This document shows, one piece after another, positions 11,573 through 22,490 of a DNA stretch of 64,000 nucleotides (its first letter is position 1; each line of letters opens with the position of its first letter). Both the position numbers and the translations under genes were made by a program. The stretch is from Homalodisca vitripennis. Taxonomy: Eukaryota > Arthropoda > Insecta > Hemiptera > Cicadellidae. The DNA is taken from NCBI RefSeq assembly GCF_021130785.1, contig NC_060213.1:99812501-99876500 (forward strand), given 5' to 3'. The notes under the pieces are model-generated. The model was not told where the DNA came from and made no database searches. It saw only the letters and a list, made by a program, of their open reading frames with translations.

Positions 11573-13855
11573 GATCAAATCAAATCAGATTTTTATTGCC
11601 CGGAACATTCTATAATGCATGGCAAAAGTCAACTTTTTACTTGCTAGAATTTTGTCATACACCCCACAATAGATCTCATTCAGACATACAATTTACAAAT
11701 TTACATACAATCAATTCATTCGCCAATGATTCCCACTTCCAGCGACGGATTCAGTCAGTCTTTTTAATTGGTGGTCTCCCAATCAAATGCTAAAAACTCG
11801 TTCTACATTATAAAAATGCTTGTGACACTAAAAAGCGTTTCAAACGAGTCTTTAACACCTTGGGCGTTGGAGCGTTTTTTATTGAATTTGGTAATTTGTT
11901 GACGAAATGAAACACCTGCCTGTGAAGGCAAGCGTTCATAAACCACCGTTTCTGTGCCTACCAGTTCGGTAGTTATCTCTGCCTCTAGTCTCTCATTACG
12001 CATGTATGTCCCGGCCATTCGTCATGGTACATTTAGACATACAAAACAGAGTTGTTTCCAAGATGTAGAGGACTGGGCAGCGTCAACAGTTGTAAATTTT
12101 TGAAGGCTCTTCCTTGCACGACTCTCTAAATTTCAACAGAGCGATAATGCGGATCGCTTGTTTTTGCAGCTTGAACACTCTCATAAATTGATTGTTTGCA
12201 CAAAGCTCCCCACAACACCAACCCGTAAGTGAGAGATGGGGGTAAATCAAGCCCAAAATACGCCATCATTAGAACCTGAATAGGGCAGTATTTGGCTAGA
12301 GACCTCAAAACATAAATGCCTGAAGCCAATTTGGAGCAAACGTGAATCGATGTGATTTATTCCAAGTCAACCCTCGATCTAGGTATATTCCCAGGAATTT
12401 CGAGCAGTAGACTTCTTCCCAGCATTGTGTCAGCCAACATAACAGCTGGCTCGTCATGCCTGTCTACTGATCGCAAAGCAAAATTTAGAAAATTAGATTT
12501 TGCAGAATTTGTCTTAAGATTGAGGCTGTTTGAAAATGTTGGGACGCAGTTGTTGATCTCAACAAAACTTTGCTGTTCCAGAATCAATTTTGATTTGCTT
12601 GTGAAACAGAGAGTCGTGTCATCAAGCATACTGCACAAGTTTTCCGTGCAGAAGTGATGAACCTACGTCATTGACATAGATCAGGAAGAGAATTGGACTG
12701 AGAATTGAGCCCTGTGGGGACACCATAGCTCAGGTGAATTGGTTCAGATAATTTGTTTGCGATTTGGACAATTTGGGTTCTGTGGCTTAAAAATGACCTG
12801 AGCCACTGGAGAGGCACGCCTCGGATGCCATGAGATTCATGTTTGTCAAGCATTGTAACATGGTCAACGCAGTCGAATGCTTTCGATAAGTCTAGGAACA
12901 CACTCAATGTGGGATCCCGACGTTCTAGCCCCTCTACAACCATATCGACTAGACGTACAACTGCGTCTATTGTCGACTTACCCTTCCTGAAGCCAAAAAC
13001 TGGTCTTCAGATAGCTGGTTGTGCTTATTTAAAAATTGAAGCATTCTTACCAAGAAAAGTTTTTCGAATATTTTGCTCAAAACTGGCAAAATTGAGACAG
13101 GCCGGTAATTGTGTGGGGAGTGGGGATCATCTTTCTTAAAAATCGGGCTCACTTTCGCGGTTTTTTTTAGGAGTGAGGGGAAAAACTCCTTGTTCAAAAG
13201 AGAAATTTACTAATTGGGTTAAAGGTTTCACAATATGCTTTGAACATGTTTTTATTAGCCACATCGACATTAAATTTAAATCATTTGATTTTTTGGCTGG
13301 GAGCTGCTGAATTATTTTTTCAAGCTCTTCCTCAACGACAGGTGCCAGTGCCATGGAGGCTACTTGGACACTGTCTCCGTCTTGGGATTCCTTGTGGCGG
13401 TGATGGGCAAGGGCCTTGCTCATAAGCAACAGATCCAAAGAATCTGTTAAGCCTATTCGCAACCTCAACCGCGTCCTCCACAAGTCTGTCACCATTTTTT
13501 AATTTGATTTGGATTGTTGCATGATTTGTTTTTATTGTTGATGATGTTCCAAGCAGTTTTAGAATATTTTTTGAAAATATAATTGATTTAGAAACATCAT
13601 ATGCCTTTGCCGCCTGGATCACTTTTCTGTAAATTAGTTTGTAATTTCGGAAAAAATCGTTTGAAATTCTTCATTGTGTGATGTTTTCTGAATTTCTGAG
13701 AAATACTTTAGTTTTTCTCTAGAAATTAAAATTCCTTTAGTGATCCATTTGTTGTTTACCGTTTTGGGACAAACTTGTATGGTTTTGAGAGGACAGTACT
13801 TGTTAACATGAAAGTTTAGTGTATCACTAACATTTTAAAATGCTGTTCTACCGAA
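11573..13855 (-). mobile_element. 5'-truncated antisense jockey/CR1-like LINE nested in another LINE
   Basis: Read on the minus strand from 13855 downwards, the order is endonuclease-RT linker (NNKWITKGILISREKLKYFS), RT finger blocks (KVSPIFKKDDP, NYRPVSILPVLSKIFEKLF), palm block LDLSKAFDCVDH near 12895, a [18 protein letters not shown] block split by a one-base shift near 12705, a degraded DDTTL box near 12620, and the C-terminal NKLPNSIKNAPTP near 11890. The 3' end carries an AATAAA-like signal followed by a short GATTTGATTTGAT tail at 11573-11590, giving the orientation. The endonuclease and ORF1 are missing, consistent with 5' truncation during reverse transcription. Several indels make it inactive. 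Confidence 0.85.
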
Positions 13856-14740
13856 AGACTCTGAGGGATGAGTCCATGCAGGGGGCTAGTGGTTCCTATC
13901 CCTCTGGTGGTCCTTATCCTATAGTTATTCAGGCAGAGGTCGAAGCCATTATGGAATGTGCTTGTGAGAATCTTCGTCTGCGATATAGGAGTATGACGAT
14001 CAATTTCTCACGGATAATCAGACAGCACTGATGGCGCTGAACCTTGTGTGATCAAATCCAAAGTTGTCTGGGATTGTTATCAAGTCGTTTCTTCCCTTGC
14101 CAGAATCAACAATGTGGACATGTGTTTGTTGGGTTCCTGGTCATGAGGGGATCCCTGGGAATGAAAAAGCTGATGCCCTAGCCAACTGGGGCTCAGCGTC
14201 AATTATAACGGGTCCTCAACCGTTCTGCGGTATTGCAAGGTGTGAATCGTTTGGGTCTGTCTCGAAATGGTTTCGCGCTGAACATAATAGAAGGTTGCAT
14301 CCGGGTATGAGAATTAGCAGAATGCTACTACAGTCGCTTCCTCCACGGTGGCGTCTAACCTTCTCTCACTAAGTAGATCGATGTCTCCTCGGGTTATAGG
14401 TCTGATCACGGGACATGGTCACCTGAAGAAAATTCTTCACAGAGTTGGTTTCCATCGGGAGGATCTGCCCTGTAGAATATGTGATGAACAGGGTGAAACT
14501 GCCGAACACTTGCTCTTTAATTGTCCTGCAGTAGCAAGGGAGCGGTATGCCATCTTTGGTAGATTGGACAAGGGTGGTGGAATTTCCCCAGAAGGACCTG
14601 ATAAGTTGTTTTCGGCAGTGGAACTGCTTAAATCATAGACTTGTGGACCTCATGGTGTGCTTCCGAGGTGCTCAAATGGCTCTTGAGGCTTAAGTGCATG
14701 GCAATAAGCCGCCCTATAGAAGAAGAACTAAGCTTAACGT
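13855..14740 (+). mobile_element. RNase H-bearing LINE, RNase H and zinc-knuckle part (3' segment)
   Basis: Continues the element broken at 11572. RNase H motifs appear in order: QAEVEAI near 13933, TDNQTALMALN near 14005-14040, and WVPGHEGIPGNEKADALAN near 14130-14180. After a frameshift around 14370 comes a C-terminal cysteine knuckle, CRICDEQGETAEHLLFNCP, near 14470-14525, ending in a stop at 14636-14638. The RNase H domain places the element in the I/LOA/R1-like part of the jockey superfamily rather than with the RNase H-less LINEs elsewhere in the window. The 3' UTR probably ends near 14730. Confidence 0.85.
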
Positions 14741-17008
14741 ATCTCCAATTTAGTATCATATTAGCGTAAGTTATGCTTATTAGAGGTTTTCACTACAAAA
14801 AAGACGATTTTGTGTATTATTATATATTAATTTACTTTTTGTTAAATCAAAGTTATCTTAGTTATCTTGGCCGCATAAAATTTGGCGGCATGAGACTCTA
14901 ATATACTTTTGAGCCCTACTACGGGAACAATGATCATACCTAGTTTAAAATTACAGCAAAATATTTTAACGTATTCTATATAACAGTTGCAACAACTGCT
15001 AGGATTTAAAGTGGCTACGTTCTTGTCATTAAACGTAAACTCTGGGATGAAATATTGGGACAAGTAGCCTATTCTAAATAGTTTGTACTGTTTATAAATA
15101 TAAACTTAAGTTCTGAAAGAAGAATTTGTTTAGTTTAGAATAAGACGTAGAGTATATTGTAATGAAAAATATAATCCCCTTGTGAGTCAAAAGTGGTTTC
15201 TTGTGAAAACTTTAGACTTAAGTTGAAATATACACTCACAAAAGATTTCATGACAAGATAAAATATATTTAATTTGTAATTATTTTTTTCTCATTGCAAC
15301 ATCGTACCAATATCTTTATCTTGTAGGTTAAGTTTGGATTCATTTATTTGTAACTTACTGGACAGCAGATGATTTGACAAGCAATTGTAAGTTGAAATAC
15401 GCTGGCTAAATGGGCAATTTTGTTTGATTTATTATAGTACTTTATAGATATTGTAAGGGGCGTTTTTTTTTAAATTGCTAATATATTAGCTGTGTAACCT
15501 AATAGGAAGCTTATCAATTAGTCCTAGTATTTGTATATTTTTATTATTATTATCCTTCTTTTCTAATAATTAAATAGCAAAAATTAAAATTTACGTAAAT
15601 AAATTCATTGTTGTATCGGAAATCTTTATTAATATATAACCGGAAATATATAAATAATAATATATAAAACTAAATATAAATCGGAAAGATTTTTGAGTGG
15701 TTATATTTTATTTGTACTCATGACAACTGTTTTAGTGGTTGTATATAGCTAGCTAATTGTTAATTTTACTTTACCCTTTTAGTACCGTACATAAAAGCAT
15801 TCTTAAATTCTTGATGCACTTTGGAAAATATCTTAAAACAGTCACATGTTATAGAAAGAATGAGCGTATACCTAGATTTCTTCCTGATTAAATGGATTTA
15901 TAATATTCGGTTGTTTTTATTTCTTAGTAAATTTTTAGAATCTCCATAATTACACTTATCAGACCTTCATATCAGCTCTGAGCCAAGCACCAGCTGTTCT
16001 CCGTCGTTTACCCATTCTCACCAGTTTCATTCTACATTCAAGTAAAAGAGAGATCATGGGCTAATCAGTATTGGCCTGTAATCATTACTTTTGATAGCGT
16101 TACTCGGCGGTACTGAGTAGAAGTACTGGTTACAGATTCTTGGTTTTTGTAAACAGGTTTAAGGAAGACGGTTTTAACTAAAATTATTCAAAAGTACAAA
16201 TGCACTTCTGTAAATCCTAAATTATGTTAATGAATTTTTGTTATTTGAAATGTATTTAATGTAATACTAATCGCTTCTATAAATGTGTGGCTTCTATAAA
16301 TTGATTTAGTCACACTAGATATGTTTCAAGATTATGGTACCAACATTATTATATTTCAACAGCATTAATTTTCATGGGTGTATTTTTGGTACGTTAACAC
16401 TTGAAGTGACATCATACAACACCTAATAATATTTTATACAGCTAAAGAGTTTTAACACAGTGTATCATGTAAATGTAATAATACATACATACACGTTAAA
16501 TTATAATAACTGTACAAAGGTATTATTGTATTGAACAATCGTTTCGAACGGAAAGAGTTTTAACGTAATACTTTATAAGAATGGACAAAACACACTAAAT
16601 TATTGCAAGCACGAATCAGTATTTTAGCATTCATTATCAGTTGAACAAGAGTACTTGAGGAAAATATCTAAAAAATATATCTAAATATACACTAGTACTA
16701 AATACAACGTATCTGTCATTAATATATTTTTTGGATCGCAGTATCTGTTCCAGATACAGGAGAAAAGTAGCCGTTACAAAGTACTGACTATTGAAATACC
16801 GTCTCAACTCTCAACTCTAACCAAACATTCCGCTGAGATCAGTTGTAGGTCGTCCTAGTTCTCATTTTCTGCTGACAGGACAACTCTTTTACTGTCACGT
16901 ACTCCAGCCCAGCTGGAGATTTCAAACAATCAACATGGAAACTGGTGAAGTTTTTTTGTAGTGACTGATTGTTTCTCTGGGGAGGTAAAGTAAAGGATTA
17001 AAAATAGG
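14741..17008. other. AT-rich intergenic DNA, no gene recognised
   Basis: No ORF here resembles a protein family. A slightly GC-richer block at about 16780-16960 (CTCAACTCTAACC..CCAGCCCAGCTGG) could be an exon or an old repeat but gave no recognisable translation. Confidence 0.45.
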
Positions 17009-17012
17009 TTAA

Positions 17013-20000
17013 CCCATTAGTGCATAGCGTCCTAAAAATAAGACGCTTGATAAATAATTTTTTTTAAGGATATTTTAGTCTAAAAGCAATTGGAGTTGGC
17101 CCCCACTGCTTCCTCTAGATACCACAGCTGAGGCAGAGCACATTATTAGTTGAGTTCAACATAACCTCAATTTGCTACATGTTGAAATGTCTCGCAACAA
17201 TTTTGTTGTAACACACCAAGGGTAAGTTATTTTATTTATATTTTTTTAGATATAGTTTTGTAACTTTAACTATATTTCCTACATACTAGTAATACAATGA
17301 AATGAATGTTGCATCATAAATGTTAATACTGCAGTATTCTTACTTTCTTTGGCGATTCATTCAGCAGCGTCCCATTTTTGGGACACTATGCAACTGGGCA
17401 ATCGTGAGGACCATTTCAGACCTTTATACCACATAGCTACTTTTTTTATTTTACAGCTGTAGTACATTTTTTTTTAGTGTACTTATTTATTGTTTTTGTT
17501 CTTATAATGTTTTGTAAAATTAAAATTAACATTCCCTATGAAAATTAAGTTATAAATAAATATAGGCTAAGTTCTACAAACATGTACGTAAATACATTAC
17601 GTGTAGACCTAATTTAAATTTGTTTTCAGCCTAACTGTGGAGAATATTTTGGCGGAGTTAGAAGATGATGATGATGATGGAGTCGAAAGACAAATCTACG
17701 TTGTTCCCCCGAACGAGTTTGGAGAAACCGATGTGGACAGTGATAACTCGGATGACGAACATGTAGGAAATATTAACAATCTTGGGCGCAATTTACTTCT
17801 GAGTGGAATGTGAAGTTCAAACTGCTTGTTCACCTGATGAGTCTATCTTAACAGTAAATAGTTCTTGCATGAGTAATGTTCAAAGGAATGATATATCTAC
17901 TGCAGGGATTGAGACTGAACGTGAGGCAACAGCTCAGGATCCACAACCAAGTAAACTTAGCATAAATTTAGTTACATCTAGTGAGTTAAGTAAAGGGATC
18001 AAAAAACGCCCCCATAAAAAAACTAAGTATGCATTGCTTTAAACTCAGATAGTGAGGGAAGTGACAATGAACCGACTAGAAAGAAAACTAAACGGAACAA
18101 AAATGATAGGGAGAAACATTTATCAAAAAAACAATTAGCTGCAAAAGTAAAGGAGGAAAAAATAAATCAGTGGAAAACTTCTAAACCTAATTTTGGAATG
18201 GAAACTAATTGTGAGCATTTGCCTTGCTCTGATGAGGCTATGGAGAGCCAAACGCCATTTGAATTTTTTTCATTATTTTTTAATAACGAACTGTTAGACT
18301 TGATCTGTGAGCAAAGTAATTTGTATGCTTCACAAAAAAATGTAAATTTGAATTTGACACGTGATGAACTGCTTGTGTTCTTTGGTGGACTGCTTATGTC
18401 GGGGTACGCAAAATACCCCAATAAAAGAATGTACTGGTCAAGGGACAATGATGTGCCCACTTTGTTGTCTGAAAGTATGCGTTGCAACCGCTTTGAACAA
18501 ATCTTACGCTTCCTCCACTTGAATGACAACAGTAAGATTGAATTCTGATAGGCTCTACAAGCTACGACCATACATATAAATATTGAACACCGCTTTTGCC
18601 CAACACGGGGGGCTGGATGAAAATCTTTCAGTTGACGAGAGTATGATTCCTTATTATGGTAAGCACTACTCTAAACAATTCATCAGAGGTAAGCCAATAC
18701 GTTTTGGCTTCAAAAATTGGGCAATATGCTCTTCCAGTGGCTACCTTGTCAGTTTTTCAATTTATACAGGTGTTGACAAAACTCGTGAGAGTAAGTTTGG
18801 ACTTGGGGGTGATGTGGTTATTGAACTATTAGAAAAAGCCAGGGTTCCTACAAACAGTGGACACAAGATTTTTATAGACAACTTTTTTACCTCAGTTCCA
18901 CTCGTAAAACATTTGGCTGAGATTGGAATTTTGTGTAACTGGAACATTGAGAAGCTGACAGAAGTGAGTATTGTCCGTTGAAAAGTCCTCAAGATCTTAA
19001 AAAAGAACCTAGAGGGTCCTATGACTTCCGAACTACTGAGAGTACGATGTTGGTAAGATGGCATGATAATAATATCGTTACAGTGGCCACAAACCATGAA
19101 AATCTAAATGTGGGAACCACAACAAGATGGTCAAGAGAGAAAAAAGCAAAGGTACAAGTGCAACAGCCTACGGTTTTTGCCATTTATAACAAAGGAATGG
19201 GGGGAGTTGATCTCCTTGATCAAAACATTGCAACATATAGGACACGAATGCGCCAACGGAAGTGGTGGTGGCCTATATTTGTATACCTTTTCGATGCATC
19301 AGTCTCCAATGCATGGTTACTGAACAGGAAACTTCTTCCCTCTCAAGACTCCATTCCCCAACTGTTAAAATTCCGGAGAAATTTGGCTTTATTTATATTG
19401 AAAAAGTATGGAAAACCCTCTACTCAAAGGGAAGATATCTCCTAAACCACTCCCAGAAGTGATACGTGACAACACTGACCACTGGCCATTGGAGAATGAA
19501 ACACAGAGAAGATGTGCTAACTGTACTGGAAAGGCAAAGTTCATTTGTTCAAAGTGCAAAGTGGGACTGCATCCTAAGTGTTTCATGGACTACCAATAAC
19601 AGAAAGTAACATGGTAGTTCACAAAAACCTGTTGTAAATATTGATTTGTTAACTATATTTGTGCTTAGTTTCCATTTTATTTACCCTCTCATGTTTTAGA
19701 ATTTTATCATACAATTTTGTAAATTTTCGTCGAAAGACGTTTTAAATACTGTGAAATAAATATTTTCATTTTAGATGGTGTTTATATTGACATCCAAACA
19801 CTTAATGCATAAAATTCTTTTTTATATTGTACACATATAATGGAGAAAAGATACAGTCATAGCGTAACTTAAATTTCTGCTAAAATTTCACTAATGTAGT
19901 CACAGTGCATGATGTCTATTTATAAGACGGCTGAAATTTCACCAAGGTAGTCATTATGCATAACGTCCTATTTATAAGACGGCTGTTATTTCAAAAGTAA

Positions 20001-20114
20001 ACTATATAAGTTTTTTTAATATATATTTTTTCCCATGTTTTATAAAGTGCAAATAATGCATTTAAATTAGTTTCAAGAAAAAAATTTACAAAAAAAACTT
20101 TATGCACTAATGGG
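17013..20114 (+). mobile_element. Complete piggyBac-family transposon with TTAA target sites
   Basis: The element is bounded by TTAA at 17009-17012 and 20115-20118. The terminal inverted repeats CCCATTAGTGCATA are identical over 14 bases at the two ends. Subterminal motifs recur: GCATAGCGTCC..AATAAGACG inside the left end, and ATGATGTCTATTTATAAGACG and ATAACGTCCTATTTATAAGACG near 19908-19985 inside the right end. These are plausible transposase binding sites. At 3102 bp it has the size of an autonomous piggyBac. The enclosed transposase gene is broken (see the 17187-19599 entry), so it can no longer supply its own transposase, although the ends look intact. Confidence 0.95.
17187..19599 (+). 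pseudogene. piggyBac transposase (PGBD/DDE_Tnp_1_7 type), frameshifted
   Basis: Exon 1 (17187-17221, MSRNNFVVTHQ) ends at a GTAAGT donor. Exon 2 starts at 17630 after a TTTTCAG acceptor and joins in phase. An acidic N-terminus (ELEDDDDDG) is followed by a basic stretch (KKTKRNKNDREKHLSKK near 18075), the family N-domain, then the catalytic residues: VDESM near 18617, FIDNFFTS near 18870, and GMGGVDLLDQ near 19195, which match the DDD triad of piggyBac. It ends with a cysteine-rich zinc-binding domain (CANCTGKAKFICSKCKVGLHPKC). The frame shifts near 17800, 18040, 18545, 18970 and 19440, with an in-frame TAA at 18577. All catalytic residues survive, so the damage may be recent or partly assembly error. 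Confidence 0.9.
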
Positions 20115-20411
20115 TTAAGAAGTTTTGAATCACAAGATGGACTTCTCTGAAAAATAAATGGCGGGATTATTCATTATTTATACAATTTTAAAACTAAGCT
20201 AATAAGAAAGAAGGAGTGTAATTTGTTGAATAAGAAAAATACATGTTCAGTAGGGCACATTGGATTTAAAATCAGAGTATTAGTCGTCTTGAGGTTTTTG
20301 AAAGTTTCGAATTATGTGCCACTGGGAAAAGTTCCTATTTTCGATTTTGGTTCCAGCTGTCAAGATCAGTGAATAGTGATATTAATTAATTAAAACAGTG
20401 TTCCATTTAAA

Positions 20412-20436
20412 ATGAATGGATACTGTTGTCAAAATG
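20412..20436 (+). other. Candidate first coding exon of SAMHD1 (speculative)
   Basis: An ATG in a favourable insect context (AAAATG) opens MNGYCCQN and stops after one extra base at a strong GTAAGT donor (20437). That phase matches the first recognisable SAMHD1 exon at 51896, which starts with the last two bases of a codon; the join would give a glycine followed by YKVFND. Insect SAMHD1 proteins often lack the N-terminal SAM domain, so a short leader is reasonable. ATG-GTAAG pairs in the right phase will occur by chance several times in 31 kb, and 37572-37584 is a rival. Confidence 0.2.
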
Positions 20437-20741
20437 GTAAGTTAATAAGATGACGGGACTAGACTAGGCTAATTAAACAGATATCTTGCTGTGCAAAAAC
20501 TAAATTATAATCTCTAACCTATAACTTACAAATAATTAGAAAAAGAAGCTGGTTGGTTCTTGAAAGACAAGATACAATAAAACTGACCTAGTTTTAAAAT
20601 AGTATAGGCTAGTCTTTAAATGTTTAAGCTTATCCTTGCATTTATCCCTCAAAATAGTTTTTTCAATGTACTGAGTCCCTTTTTAGATAATTTTTTAAAG
20701 TATAATTTAAGCTTTAAAATCAGCTTGTAAATATTAATTTT

Positions 20742-21300
20742 GGGTAGGGTACAATAAATGGACTCGGTTTTTTATATTGAAATTGGCAAACAATATTACT
20801 TAATCGTAACAATCGATATATGATAACAAATTGGTAGGCCTACTGATTTAATTATTTTCAACAGTTAACTTAATCTATATCAACAGCTGTAAACACTTTC
20901 AAATAATACACGTAATATATATGTATTATTAATATATATATACGTATATATATATAAAACAAAAATAATAATTATACATACGTAATAATATATAATTACG
21001 TGTGTAAACAATTCAATAATTATGACATAAACCATATGAATTGTGGCTCATAATTATTTATGAGTTTTCCTGTTTGATCAATCTTGTTCTGGTTTGTTTA
21101 TTATTTATGTAATTTCTTAATTATTTATGAGTTTTACTATGTTCCTATATACTCATATTTTAATTTAAAACATGATTCTTATTTAGGACTCTATATACTT
21201 TTATATCAATTGATAGTCTAGGATTCGAGATGCGAATATTAAGTATCGATGATTATATTCTGTGATATAAAAAACCGGGTCCGCTTATCATACCCTACCC
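20742..21300. mobile_element. MITE with 8-bp target duplication (hAT, P or Merlin type)
   Basis: Terminal inverted repeats begin GGGTAGGGTA and continue for about 36 bases, sharing the blocks GGAC.CGGTTTTTTATAT, with roughly five mismatches. The direct repeat TTAATTTT flanks the element exactly (20734-20741 and 21301-21308). The 559-bp interior is AT-rich and has no coding sequence. An 8-bp duplication fits hAT, P or Merlin elements. The terminus is not the usual CAGGG of hAT, so the superfamily is left open. Confidence 0.9.
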
Positions 21301-21308
21301 TTAATTTT

Positions 21309-22030
21309 AACCACTTTAACTAAAAGTGAATTAAGAAGAAACAACAGACAACAATTAAGTTTTAGAAGGCCCAAGGAACTTTAAAAGACCTTGTAGAAGA
21401 AACAAGCAAATACTTCACTTACAAACTGAAAGTAAAGCCTCTGATCAATATATTTGATTCTGCCCCACGCTGATGATAACAAATGAAAAACATCCCTCAA
21501 GATAGCTTAGTATCAGTACTTTGGTATTATTTGGAGGTTCTATTTTTGGAAAAGTTTTCTTACTTGGGACATAAAAACATAACTAGGCCTACATTATTAG
21601 AAAGAACAGACTTTATTTGGCTTACTGTGAAAATTACATTTCGTTATGGTTTCTTGTTTTCTGCCTCCAAAAAGGAAGCGATATCTGCGAGAAGTAAGCC
21701 ACTCTATCCCTTTTTACTTATTATTAGGCCGTATAAGTAAGTTTATATTAGATAATCATAAATATTTCAATAGTAATATCAGAGTTAAAGATAATCTTTA
21801 TAAGCAATCATCACATGATCTGTGCTTGAATTTGGGTACTATTTTGAGGGATGTTTTTCTCTTTTGGCCTGAAGTGTGGGAATACAGCACTGAAGCTCCT
21901 ACTGACGGCCAGGGGCATTTCTGATTGGTACTCTTCTAGCTTCAGATCATAATGTCAACATTAGTAAATATTATATTTTTAATATGTATGTAAGCCTATG
22001 TAATAGCCTAATAACAAATAGATAAGGACT
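21309..22030. other. No recognisable gene or repeat
   Basis: Two overlapping ORFs of 85 and 92 codons (21483-21924) have no recognisable motif, and their composition fits chance. Nothing else was seen. Confidence 0.45.
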
Positions 22031-22490
22031 GAGTGGCCTTCTTCTTTATTTTATTTCTTTATTTCATTCCAACGGCAAAACCAATGTTTACAAATCAAAT
22101 CTATAACATGCAAATACTTAAATATACTAGTAACAGAATACTAGCATGCAAGCAGTATAAATACAAGCAGTATGTAACAACTTGAAAAGTATACTAAGAA
22201 TAATAACAGCGATAAATATGTATATATAGTAACAAAAACAAAAACAATTAGTAAATACTATCTGTACGTATGCAAGAAATAAAAGACAAACCAATGTTTA
22301 CAAATCAAACCTATAACAAGCAAATAATAAGTATACCAGCAACCGAATACATGCAGATATAAATACGAGCAAAGTATGTAACAACTTGAAAAATATACTA
22401 AGAATAATAACAATCGATAAATATGCATATATAGTAACAAAAACAATAACAATCAATAAATACTATATGTACGTATGCAAAAAATAATAA
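22031..22490 (-). repeat. Probable LINE 3' UTR containing a 210-bp tandem duplication
   Basis: On the minus strand the segment ends in AATGAAATAAAGAAATAAAA, like a retrotransposon 3' end with a polyadenylation signal. Inside, the unit starting CCAATGTTTACAAATC at 22081 recurs at 22291 with about 85-90% identity, and the second copy fades near 22480. No coding sequence was identified, so assignment to a LINE rests on the tail alone. Confidence 0.55.

Noticed and set aside
18762..19097. 111-codon minus ORF inside the piggyBac
   Set aside because: It is the shadow of the conserved transposase frame on the plus strand.
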